From Phoronis ovalis (lineage: Eukaryota; Phoronida; Phoronidae), in the NCBI GenBank assembly GCA_028565635.1, contig JAOXYB010057267.1, positions 1-11,015 of the forward strand: a DNA stretch of 11,015 bases, written 5' to 3'. The notes below the pieces were generated by a model that did not search any database, was not told the origin of the DNA, and saw nothing but the letters and a program-made list of their open reading frames with translations. The translations under genes were made by a program, and so were the position numbers. This document shows, one piece after another, positions 1 to 8,364 of this stretch. The stretch's first letter is position 1, and each line of letters begins with the position of its first letter.

Positions 1-335
1 AGCAAACTAACCAAAAACGGTAAGAAACAGTTATTTTTATATTTGTTTGCCAAGCTTGCATACATGAACTCGTGGCGTAGGTTAGGTTAAAATGGTGTAT
101 CTAAAATAGAGTATTATGATGAGATATTTATTAAAATGATGTAGGTAAAATTACTATAAAAGTATGTTCGTAGATAGAAATACAGTTTAAAACATGAACT
201 GTGTGCTTTCATGGTTTATGAAGCTTTGCAGAATTTTGTTTGTTTCTTTACATTTTCTAAGCATCAGTGATTACTGAACTATTTCGATGCAGAAAATAAG
301 TGGATTCTTCTTAAAGATATACACGGGAACTACTG
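1..335. other. Gene-free flank downstream of the first minus-strand frame
   Basis: No coding frame can be supported here. The stretch would be the 3' flank of the minus-strand frame at 336-608: a minus-strand AATAAA (plus-strand tttatt at 127-132) lies about 200 bases beyond that frame's stop and could end its transcript. A doubled GGTTA-type motif (ggttaggtta at 79-88) resembles a telomere-type TTAGG unit, but two units are too few to mean anything. A GGTAAGA donor-like string at 19-25 has no convincing exon before it. Confidence 0.4.
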
Positions 336-608
336 TCATAATCGTTTTTTAACGTTGTTTAAGTCCAACTTACATGCATTCAAGAAAATTACTTGATAGT
401 AGATTTCGGTTGAATTGATTTCTAAATCCTTGTAATCTGCTATGCATAACACACTTCTGAACTTTCCACAGTGGCTGTCCAACAAAATATAACCTTCTTT
501 CCATGTTAGCCAGTGTCCTCCTCTATGATAGTGTAGATATGGTAGTACATGTATTATGAAGTCAGTGGCATCCAAATCTTTTTTTAGAATATGATATAAT
601 TTTTCCAT
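336..608 (-). CDS. Hypothetical 90-residue protein, intronless frame
   Basis: I do not recognise a family with certainty. The frame starts at an ATG with A at -3 and G at +4 (608), has an in-frame TGA 11 codons upstream, and runs 90 codons. The product is mixed and globular-looking rather than the Ile/Leu/Phe/Tyr-rich product expected of chance frames in AT-rich DNA. Residues 27-50 are the most protein-like: a Gly-Gly-His-Trp run (30-33) followed by a predicted strand ending in Leu-Leu-Asp-Ser-His-Cys (42-47). His-Trp and Asp-Ser-His pairs occur in several papain-fold and viral-type cysteine proteases, but no nucleophile cysteine is placed before them, so this is a faint resemblance only. A TATA-like box lies about 45 bases upstream, and a possible minus-strand AATAAA lies 200 bases downstream. 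It could be a terminal exon, a short gene or a relic. Confidence 0.4.
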   Translation of the reverse strand: MEKLYHILKKDLDATDFIIHVLPYLHYHRGGHWLTWKEGYILLDSHCGKFRSVLCIADYKDLEINSTEIYYQVIFLNACKLDLNNVKKRL

Positions 609-648
609 AATAGTAGCGGTCGGAATATTGTCAGTATTTCATGGAATC

Positions 649-660
649 TATATAAAATGT
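649..660 (-). promoter_or_regulatory. TATA-like box before the 90-residue frame
   Basis: Read on the minus strand the 12-mer is ACATTTTATATA, 41 to 52 bases before the ATG at 608, a spacing that would leave a 5' leader of about 10 to 20 bases. The same 12-mer recurs on the same strand at 1617-1628, upstream of the 113-residue frame. TATA-like strings are common by chance in this AT-rich DNA, so function is inferred. Confidence 0.25.
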
Positions 661-755
661 CAACGTGTTATTTGTGTTGTTACTTCATGTCCTTCATAGC
701 ATGGCTCCTCCGACGAAATATTATACATGCATATTAACAGCAAACGTTGACAAAT

Positions 756-774
756 TATATATATATATATATAT
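756..774. repeat. (TA)n microsatellite
   Basis: Nineteen bases of uninterrupted TA repeat. It lies between the minus-strand frames at 336-608 and 859-1059. Confidence 0.9.
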
Positions 775-858
775 TGTACTAAAAGAAGGTTTTAACTGTA
801 GTTTTACGCTTACTATATACAAACAATGGATACATAACAGAGGTATTTGCACAGTTCC

Positions 859-1059
859 TCATATTCTTTTATTATTATCTGTTTCATTTATGAGGAGATG
901 TGTCATATGTAAAGTATTTCTTGGTTGGTTAACATAGACGAGTAAATCGAACAGCTTCGCAAAATCCTTTATATTTGTCTGAAGCATGTACGCCAGTGAA
1001 GCCATATAGCAAACAACAAACTTTAAAACGTGTATACATGTTTTTTTATGAGAATACAT
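859..1059 (-). CDS. Doubtful 66-residue minus-strand frame
   Basis: This ATG frame sits between two more convincing minus-strand frames, 104 bases after the stop of the 113-residue one. The product starts with a short basic stretch (His4-Lys-Lys), has a mildly hydrophobic segment around residues 11-25 (Val, Cys, Tyr, Met, Ala, Leu) and a polar C-terminus rich in Asn, Thr, Asp and Lys. No motif is recognisable. Its length is within what chance gives at this base composition, so it is listed only because of its place in a same-strand row; it may be nothing. Confidence 0.15.
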   Translation of the reverse strand: MYSHKKTCIHVLKFVVCYMASLAYMLQTNIKDFAKLFDLLVYVNQPRNTLHMTHLLINETDNNKRI

Positions 1060-1163
1060 ATCCTATGAAAGGGGAAAGTAAGCAATGCTTAATGACCACT
1101 GTTCGTCTAATTGTATAACTAAAAACCTTGTTGTGAGTTTTAATGTCTGCCTATTTTTATGTT

Positions 1164-1505
1164 TTAACGGTGCTCAGAAGAATTGTAGTCAACTGGGCTG
1201 CAGTACTTGTAGCAGTAACAATCAAGTACTATTCCATCACTGTAGTCATCGTAGTACTTAATCCACTTACAAGACCATTTGCGATGAACTTCGTAGCCAT
1301 CTCTGTCACGGAATTTACCGCCCTGTTCAAGCTGCTCGCTCATGTCTTTATATCTGCCGCAATTGCAAATTCGAACATAATGTTTTTTTATTCTACGTCC
1401 AAATTTGTTGCTGCGCACCCAATTTATTCGGTATTTACATCCAGAACCCCTTATGTGAAATTCTGGAGGAGTAAAATGAGGCACTACGTTGTTGTCTGCC
1501 GACAT
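1164..1505 (-). CDS. Hypothetical 113-residue basic, cysteine-containing protein
   Basis: I do not recognise the family. The ATG at 1505 has A at -3 (CTAAAAATG), and the frame runs 113 codons. The product is hydrophilic and charged, rich in Lys, Arg, Asp and Tyr, with seven cysteines at residues 23, 47, 49, 79, 96, 98 and 102. They include a Cys-Asn-Cys pair (47-49) and a Cys-x-Cys-x3-Cys cluster (96-102), an arrangement that could bind metal or form disulphides. There is no signal peptide or membrane segment. Base composition is less AT-rich than the flanks. The opposite strand is open for 122 codons over the same bases, but that product is hydrophobic, as expected of the antisense of a charged protein, so the minus strand is preferred. 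A TATA-like box lies 35 bases upstream and a minus-strand ATTAAA (1139-1144) just after the stop. Confidence 0.5.
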   Translation of the reverse strand: MSADNNVVPHFTPPEFHIRGSGCKYRINWVRSNKFGRRIKKHYVRICNCGRYKDMSEQLEQGGKFRDRDGYEVHRKWSCKWIKYYDDYSDGIVLDCYCYKYCSPVDYNSSEHR

Positions 1506-1539
1506 TTTTAGGATAAAGCCAAGTACGTTTTGAAATATG

Positions 1540-1546
1540 TATATAA
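1540..1546 (-). promoter_or_regulatory. TATA-like box 35 bases before the 113-residue frame
   Basis: The minus strand reads TTATATA here, flanked by GG upstream, 35 bases before the ATG at 1505. This is a plausible core promoter with a very short leader. It lies in the 48-base gap before the next frame's stop (1554), so the gap would have to hold both a transcript end and a promoter if both frames were genes. Confidence 0.25.
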
Positions 1547-1553
1547 CCGTTGT

Positions 1554-1823
1554 TTATATTTCCCGCCAAATGCGCCCTATTGCAGTAATTATAGTTATGT
1601 CACTGGTTGATGACCGTATATAAAATGTTATGTGATTGGCAAACATCAGTGACACACCAAAGGTTGCCCCTCCTCCTAAACTGATGACAAAACAGTTTCG
1701 TAAATGAATTAAAAGATGTAATATTGGGTGACATGTTGTAATAGACGTGATGTTAAGAATGCAAAAATGTGTGACGTTAACTGCCACTGATAACTTCTCC
1801 TCGATATTTTTAATGTACTTCAT
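1554..1823 (-). CDS. Doubtful 89-residue minus-strand frame with hydrophobic middle
   Basis: The ATG at 1823 has A at -3 and the first ten residues are charged (MKYIKNIEEK). The middle is hydrophobic: residues 33-41 and 45-61, the second containing a Leu-Gly-Gly-Gly-Ala run, could make one membrane segment. The C-terminus is Ile/Thr/Ser-rich and ends in Trp-Arg-Glu-Ile. No family is recognised. It heads the row of four minus-strand frames and stops 48 bases before the ATG of the 113-residue frame. Its 3' part contains a second copy of the TATA-like 12-mer (1617-1628), so this stretch may instead be promoter DNA for the next frame. Confidence 0.2.
   Translation of the reverse strand: MKYIKNIEEKLSVAVNVTHFCILNITSITTCHPILHLLIHLRNCFVISLGGGATFGVSLMFANHITFYIRSSTSDITIITAIGRIWREI
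1617..1628 (-). promoter_or_regulatory. Second copy of the TATA-like 12-mer
   Basis: The minus strand carries ACATTTTATATA, identical to 649-660. It lies 112 bases before the ATG of the 113-residue frame, a long way for a core TATA box unless the leader is about 80 bases. The sharing may be chance in AT-rich DNA. Confidence 0.15.
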
Positions 1824-4796
1824 TTTTTCTAATTACTTCTTTATTTCAAATGTCAGTAATTACGTTTCGTTACCAGGGCTATACCATTTGGTGGCCATCT
1901 TGGATTAAATAAAATCTTGTTTGTTATTGCACACCTTGCATGAAACTCACACAAGCTCTTTAAAGTTGATTAAATTTCAATACATAAGCAGAAATTTACT
2001 AATATTTGAAGCATTTTTGAGTTATGATTAATAGAATGGAAGCAAACTATCAACACTCTCTGTACACGAACATTTTACCAGTATTACGTGTTTTCTTGAA
2101 ATTAGCTCAATTAATTTAACGTAAAAGTGTGCATGTAAGAAACACATGTAAAATATTAAATACTACTTCCATGCATCAACTAATTAACGTTAAACAACTA
2201 CTTTTTGCATACTGCTTAATTTCATCAATTATATTTTGAAACACAAGTTTTTTTTACAATAAGGAATCCATTATTACTTTTGTAGACATGAGAAATCACA
2301 AAATCTTTGTTCTACAGGATTGCGATATTTAACAAAGTATATTTTTAGTAGTGCTATCATTGTTTTAAATGGCCTTATGAGCAGGTGTAAATGAAATCCG
2401 GTTTCATATTTTTGCGTTTTGCTGCAATACAGTAAAGTTGGTATTGATCACAGACGCGTTCTCGTTGGTTTTTGCACCTCATTTATAATTTCATTTGCCT
2501 GTTTTAGCCATTTTGAAGATTTATATTATCCAAAGTGTTTTAGAAGATACACAAAAATCTGTTTGCCAACATCCAATGCTGCATGTATAAACAAAAAACA
2601 CAATGAATTTAGATGATTATTAAATTACGTTTTGTTACAATCACAGCTTTCCTGACATAAAAATGACTTTATATATTTAATATAATGCATATATTTTTTT
2701 AAATATAAAATATGTAACACATGCTGAAATTAAAGTGGACAGTTCCTACAACGCATGTACATGCAACAGTGCATGCTTAAACAAAAATGTCGAGGGTGAT
2801 TTAGAATAATCTACATGTGAAATGTTTAGACGTCAACATGGTGAATTATTGATAAAAAAACGTAAATATTGTATGGCTTATTTGTTTTATAAGTATAAAG
2901 TTTAAGGCGAATAAGTGCTTCGAAGAAACTTGTAAAATTTGGTGTTTAAATACGTGTCAATGTTGGAAAATCCGTGTCGTTCACAGGAAGTAGGGGATAT
3001 TTCCTTACATCTTTGCTTTTTTTTTTGCTATGACGATAAATGTAACAGCAGTACTAGAGTTGGAGCCTAATGGTTCCAGAATTTTAACATAAACGAATGT
3101 TTGAAAATAATAATGGTCATCATCTTGTATGTAATACTCCATGACAATTACCATTATTACTTCCATTAATGTAAGATAGAAAATGCACAACATTTATATT
3201 GTTGCTTTTCTGTGGTAAGCCCTTGTGGTAGATAACAGAAAACCGTTATTAAGGATTTTAAGGTAGCTGAGTTGATACAATAAAAAGAGCTCCTTTCATG
3301 ACAATGTCTGTTTGTGTCTATATATGCTATCATTCTACTGTCACAATTTGTCTATTTTCGATATTTGGTTTGGTCCGTACCCAGTCGGATCGATTTTAGG
3401 GGACAGAAATATACAAATTTTATTTGAATGATTCAAAATATTTTTTCTGTTTGTCTTTTACAATTTTAATTTAAATATGTTGAAATGTCAATTTACAATT
3501 GGCAACCCAATGAGACAAACTTCAGATTTCATAACGAAAACTTTTACTAAGTTTTTGATTTTATTTGCAATTGATCTTTGAGTATTACTAACTAACAATT
3601 ATAATTTACGCCATATAGAATTACTATTTTATCTTTTATGGTTAAAAATATTAATAAAATTACCCTTCACTTACTGCTTAATTTTATGTGCACAGTATAA
3701 TATATAATTGTACATTGTGCGTAAAAAACTTAATTTTTAAAAACGTGTTTACACAGGTATGGTTTTAAATCCATAGAAAATGCCTTGTTGCACTACCAAG
3801 TCGCCACGAATCGTTCTGTTACAGTCGATACCCTTTCTGTTCCATTAATTGTAGATTTTATGCAGTTTGAATAACATATTATTGACAGCAAAATGCAGGT
3901 TAACCCTAAAAATCCAAAATGGCTGCATTTACGCTACATTTAACATTTATATGAACTAAAAATTTAGTGCCGAATGGTTTTAACATATTTTACATCGCTG
4001 GTGAACCACCTGGCATGGTGATCAAAACAGCCTGTCCAGGTATAGGAATATGTTTTTATAAATCAAGTTTTGTTAGTCAATTAAATTAAAGATTAATATT
4101 TATTTATTATAGTAGCTTATCTAATACAACTTTATAAAAAGGGCGAATTAACGGTGCACTTGTACTTAGTCTCACGTCTTTATAGCTTTGTTTTCTGTTA
4201 ACGTGATCATGTGCTGTTGCATCAGAAAATTCCAATCCTTGCCTTTTACCTAATGGTATAATATTCAGAACCTGCAATATTTATTATTTTTGGAAGATTA
4301 TTTTATATTAAAACAACTGTAAAATATTATAAGATGCATATTTCTACAGAATAATGTTTTAAATATACAGCATAAGATTCAGTTTTCAATAAATTGACGT
4401 AAACAAACACACAAAATGCTACAATACACGAATTATCAAAAATATAAACATAGTGTTTTACGGCATGATATGCAATTTCCTAAAGATAATAATGTTTTAA
4501 GTTTGACTTAAATTAAGATGTTAATATATCTTGTATCTTACAAAACAAGAAAATTTCAGAAATGAATATTTTTGTACAAGTAACCATTCTTTGCGAATTT
4601 TTAATTTGCAACTTGTGAATTGTGAACATACTCATGTAATTACGAAGTATTCTTATATGTAATTTATATGGTGTTATATATAGCTAAAATCCATGATTAA
4701 GGACTCGAGATACAAAAACTCATGGTTATTTGACTACAACTTTCTTTGTTAAGTTTCATAATCAAAATGAAGTGTTGATGAATCCAAAGGACAAAA
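1824..4796. other. Long AT-rich stretch without a supported gene
   Basis: No gene can be supported over this 3 kb. Small items seen: a YY1-like string at 1891-1905 (ggccatcttggatta; minus strand CCAAGATGGCC); a 12-bp perfect palindrome GCATGTACATGC at 2753-2764; a 62-codon minus-strand frame at 3005-3193 without recognisable features; and a less AT-rich patch at about 3990-4040, where the minus strand is open for 32 codons ending at 3964. Short open frames elsewhere have the Ile/Phe/Tyr/Lys composition of chance frames. Confidence 0.5.
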
Positions 4797-4916
4797 GTTG
4801 AAAAATATTCTCATGATCTCATAAGCGCCCATTTTGAGAAAAACTTGTTTTTCGAATTTAAATTTTTAAAAAAATGTAAGTCAGAAACCCTTGCACTTAC
4901 AAAGTTGAAACTTGGC
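4797..4916 (-). repeat. Diverged interspersed repeat, copy 1 (inverted arm)
   Basis: Read on the minus strand from 4916 to 4797, this aligns along its whole length with the plus strand at 5134-5245. Shared blocks in the same order are AAGTTTCAA near the start, TTGAC/CTGAC, a T-run followed by AAAATT, CTCAA/CCCAAAA with AATGG, and AGATCAT followed by GA and a T-rich end closing in AAC. Identity by eye is about two thirds with several short gaps. The two copies face each other around a 217-base centre. Confidence 0.65.
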
Positions 4917-5081
4917 AAAAATTATCCTTATATACAAAAGTGTAAATCACTTTTTTTTTATTTTGCTTCCTGTAAAAGTTTCAGTGAATTTTCAAAGCTT
5001 AAAGATCGGCTTCTTATTGATTTTGATCTGACCTATAAATTTAAACAAAGGAAACTTTTGAAAATCTGAGACAGTTTGTAG

Positions 5082-5107
<26 letters not shown>
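5082..5107. repeat. (AT)13 microsatellite
   Basis: Twenty-six bases of pure AT repeat, followed by an impure TTATATATG. It lies in the centre between the two inverted repeat copies, next to the inner end of the right one. AT tracts at such sites can extrude as cruciforms. Confidence 0.9.
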
Positions 5108-5115
<8 letters not shown>

Positions 5116-5133
5116 GTCTAGCTCATTTATTAT

Positions 5134-5245
5134 GCAAAGTTTCAAGTTTCAAGCAGGAGTTCTTGACATATTTTTGGAAAATTAAAATCTGAAAACTCAA
5201 TTTTCCCAAAAATGGTCTTTACTAGATCATATGACAAAATTCGAA
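5134..5245 (+). repeat. Diverged interspersed repeat, copy 2
   Basis: This is the right partner of the minus-strand copy at 4797-4916, in opposite orientation. It starts GCAAAGTTTCAAG, passes through CCCAAAAATGG at about 5207-5217 and AGATCAT at 5224-5230, and the match fades after TTCGAAC at 5245. The element has no coding capacity and no clear terminal inverted repeats or target duplication, so whether it is one foldback element or two insertions is undecided. Confidence 0.65.
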
Positions 5246-7099
5246 CTCATGATTTTCATATGTGTATCTATTCATATTAATTACTAAAATATAAGTTGAA
5301 ATGTATATACACCTCGATCTTTAACTCTTGCTGCTACCTATATTGATACATTGCATTTATCTGCATGCCGTCTATCTTCACTGGCGCCGATTGCTACTTG
5401 AAATTGGCTATTCTATTCTTTATCAATTCTGAAGAGCCATCAAGCTTGTACTATCATAATTTATGATAATTTTCGGAAATAAAATATTTCTGCCAAAAAA
5501 AATAACACCTGTGATGAATGTAAGCGATATCAGTATCTTGTTCTGTTTTCCAATTAACACGGAAATATATTACTGTGTCAATATGTGTTGCCAATTATAT
5601 ATTTCCTATTTGCAAGTAGTCAGTTTTGTTGATTCCTGTATTTTTGATACGTACACTAATTCGTGACAGTGGAATCTAGAAATTTGTGTTAAAAAATCGA
5701 AAGCAAAGCATGAAATCCTATGCTCTTTTAAGTTAAAACTTATGAATACCAATATTTGCATACATTTTTCTGTATCACTGTGTCTATTTGTCAAATGTTC
5801 TTAATTGTTAGTGTTCTGAATTATTTTGCTTATCTTTATAAATATAGTATATACAAGTCGCTTATAAGCGTCGCCTTTTGCATTTCTTACAGTACACAGA
5901 TGTCATTACCTAGAAAATATCATATTTATGTAACACATCCAATTCAAATACTGAAAATACTAAACTGAGACCAAAATTTAATATAAATTTGTATATACCT
6001 CGAATGTTCCAGTTGTACAACACGCTTTATGTCAACTTTAATGGCCATGGACTGTGGTACTTTTCTTTTTAAATAAAATATACAAATGTTTCGCTAAAAA
6101 CAGGGATAAACATAGTGTATATCTTTATGCAAGTTGGAGATTATAAACATGTAACATGCGTTTCATGCGGACTATTTTATGTCATTTTATAACGTGCATG
6201 TAACAGTACATTTCATTATAGAGGTCTGTATATTCGAACGAAATAACACAACTATCTAGTATACGGTATTTACTAACTCGAGGAATAAAACGATATAATC
6301 TGTAAGTGGTATGATTTGTAATTAAACGTGTAAGATAAATAAGCATGAATTACCTAATTTATAAGAGATGATTAACTATAGTTTTTTTATCCAACTAGTA
6401 CTGGTGCTTAGTGAGATGTTACCTGTTTTAAATCTAAGCCATGTGGCATAAAAATGTAGCTACGAAATCTTAAAGCTAAACTAAAAAGTTTTATTGCATA
6501 CATTAATAGGCATAAACACGTCTGGTTTTTAGGGCATGGATATCATGGATAAATGTCCAGAAATAAATGTATTCCTGATTACTGTTTTTATATTGTCATC
6601 GTCAATATCAATATACACATGAAATCATCTAAAATTTGAAATCCATTCATATATAAATATTTTATAAATTCCTGTTTGTATTTTTACTGCAAAAAACTAT
6701 AAATTTTTAATCGAAATAAAGGACCAATAAATAGCATGCATAGTCAGTTTGTCTTTGTGGACAATTACCGTTCATTTGAATTATTTTCAGCTACTAATTG
6801 CATAAGGCTTATTTTAATTTTATTTTTAAAATAACACTAAAGGTTATATAGCAATTTTTTTAACTTGTGCTTGAAACAGATTATAACAAATGTCAGTGTA
6901 GATTGTTGACAATGCATAGTAAAATTATTTTACGTATAAAGCTCTTAAAGTTTAAACTATATGTAGGTCAACCCATTGTATTTTGCCGCTACACGATTAT
7001 TGCTTTTCGTGACACGTCAGAAAAAAGAGCTGCCGTTTTTTTTAAAAGAGATATTTCTAAATAAATATATCATTTGGCACAAATATTGTCTAATGCAAT
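5246..7099. other. AT-rich stretch without a supported gene
   Basis: Nothing here supports a gene. Open frames at 5463-5666, 5756-5968 and 6867-7064 are short, and the last two lack an ATG start. They have chance-type composition. No tRNA-like fold, splice-bounded exon, or repeat beyond ordinary AT runs was seen. Confidence 0.5.
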
Positions 7100-7333
7100 C
7101 TACAAGATAGTTCTTGCCATGTTTTCTTGAATAACCTGTCCTTCCAGTTCAGTTAATTTTGCCTTAATTTTGCTGATTTGAAGATTTTCGACATTTTGTT
7201 TTCTGCGCTTATGGACATTTACTGTACGCTTCAATAGTATTACAAAATAATATCCAAAATAAAAGGTTATTTGTGTATCGGATACGCATTGTACAGTGAC
7301 ATGATAGAATTGTTTTCCAATCACGAGGTGCAT
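7100..7333 (-). CDS. Possible exon or remnant with coiled-coil-like C-terminus
   Basis: The minus-strand frame is open for 77 codons from an ATG at 7333 to a TAG at 7100. The first 35 residues look unremarkable, with a hydrophobic patch around 24-34. From residue 36 on (a Lys-Arg-Thr then a His-Lys-Arg-Arg-Lys cluster) the product becomes basic and then heptad-like, with Ile/Leu/Val at spaced positions among Lys, Glu and Gln (residues 51-70, containing ISKIKAKLTELEGQV). That is what a short coiled coil looks like and is unlike chance frames nearby. The coding part may be only the 3' portion, as a terminal exon entered through an AG near 7220 or 7202, but neither site has a good pyrimidine tract. 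No AATAAA is obvious right after it. Family unknown. Confidence 0.25.
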   Translation of the reverse strand: MHLVIGKQFYHVTVQCVSDTQITFYFGYYFVILLKRTVNVHKRRKQNVENLQISKIKAKLTELEGQVIQENMARTIL

Positions 7334-8018
7334 ATGGTGGAGGGTTGTTTGAGTTCACCGACGCCTATGAAATATAACTGATTACTTTCAAAACAACATT
7401 TTTTATGCATACCATATTTATGAGTCATTGCTAAGAAAATCTTAATTATGAGAAAAAATTCGGCATTTGCACATTAGAGATTTGTTATTGTTGGCAGTTT
7501 TTATTTTTTTCCCCGAGTTAAATGACCCATGTTGTATTTTTCCATGTGATATGCTTTGAAGTTTCTTGTAATTACCAAGGTTTCTTTCAATAACTCCAGG
7601 AATTTTACCAAATGACTCATAAAGGTTTTTCCATTGTCTGTCTTTACCACAAATCTCGTGATACTGCAGATTATATGACGCAGGATAGCGTGTCCAATTC
7701 TAATTGGCCAGTTTTGAATATTAACGATATAGTTATACGACTAGAGGATTTCACTGGCTGCTTTTTATACCAAGATATATTCATTGGGATATTTTATCGC
7801 CCCATGCTGTTATTTTTCTTACCAATAGTTAGACATTGATAGTTTATCCTGTTATACAAATATATTCTTGTCAATCAACAGAATCATCTGTAACAGTAAG
7901 TCTGATTGGACACAAATGTCAGTAAAGGGGTGAGAGATAGATGTACTTTCATGTTTTGAAAAAGTGTACTCTTATCAGGTTTAATTAAATACCATATGTC
8001 TTCCCAACTAATTTCAGG
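7334..8018. other. Stretch without a supported gene
   Basis: A 75-codon plus-strand frame at 7612-7839 begins at an ATG 13 bases after a pyrimidine-rich acceptor-like AG (7597-7598), but no donor closes it and its product has no recognisable feature. A GTAAGT string at 7896-7901 is a possible donor without a convincing exon. A stronger acceptor-like site (cccaactaatttcag, ending 8018) leads into the next entry. Confidence 0.4.
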
Positions 8019-8193
8019 TTCTTTGCAACAAGATAGAAACATTTTAATATGTTGCCATCAAGTATTAAGAAATAGCATATATTATATATTCAACGACATA
8101 TTTTCTGGAATTTGGATAAAAAATAGCGAGTCCAATGAGTTAGTTCACTTAACTGCAGGGAGCATAAACAAAAGATATTATTAACAGAAGCTG
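8019..8193 (+). other. Candidate 5' untranslated exon of the small spliced gene
   Basis: A GTATGT donor after CTG closes this segment at 8193, and the next acceptor is at 8321-8322, giving a plausible 129-base intron. Two possible left edges exist: an acceptor ending at 8018 (ttcccaactaatttcag) or one ending at 8158 (cacttaactgcag), which would make a 35-base exon. Alternatively transcription starts inside it. The 62-codon frame at 7996-8184 that crosses it has chance-like composition and ends before the donor, so the segment is better read as untranslated. RNA evidence is needed to choose. Confidence 0.25.
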
Positions 8194-8322
8194 GTATGTT
8201 TTGGGTTTTGGGTTTAAAGCATGGTTCCAAACAACATGTTAGAATTTATTACATCCCTCAGCAGAACATTAAGAAAGTTAAAGAATGTTATTTAAAGTGT
8301 TATTTTATCTTTTATTTTGTAG

Positions 8323-8364
8323 GTTTTCTGAAAGGGTATTCGTAACTGATGGGTTAACAGAGTA
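8323..8364 (+). other. 5' untranslated part of coding exon 1, with a minimal upstream ORF
   Basis: A strong acceptor (cttttattttgtag, ending 8322) opens this exon. Before the main ATG lies a three-codon upstream ORF, ATG GGT TAA at 8349-8357, which could lower or regulate initiation at the main start 7 bases later. A TGA in the main frame at 8347-8349 rules out N-terminal extension within this exon. Confidence 0.55.

Noticed and set aside
79-88. Telomere-like GGTTAGGTTA
   Set aside because: Only two units are present, and they are not part of an array.
701-937. 79-codon plus-strand frame starting MAPPTKYY in a strong ATG context
   Set aside because: It runs through the TA microsatellite (coding Tyr-Ile repeats), overlaps a minus-strand frame, and has no recognisable domain or splice context.
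1143-1511. 122-codon plus-strand open frame
   Set aside because: It lies antisense to the 113-residue minus-strand frame, begins inside its 3' flank, and its Val/Ile/Phe-rich product is what the complement of a charged protein gives.
2419-2616. 65-codon plus-strand frame
   Set aside because: It begins at TTG rather than ATG and has chance-type composition.
2753-2764. 12-bp palindrome GCATGTACATGC
   Set aside because: It is an isolated short palindrome of simple composition. Several ATGCAT/ATGTAC-type strings occur nearby by chance.
3780-3848. 22-codon frame MPCCTTKSPRIVLLQS from an ATG after GAAA
   Set aside because: It is too short and has no splice sites or family resemblance.
4845-5069. 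74-codon Lys/Phe/Leu-rich plus-strand frame
   Set aside because: It begins at TTG and overlaps an arm of the inverted repeat pair. Its composition follows from A- and T-runs.
7612-7839. 75-codon plus-strand frame after an acceptor-like AG
   Set aside because: No donor follows, no motif is visible, and the product ends in a chance-like Phe/Leu run.
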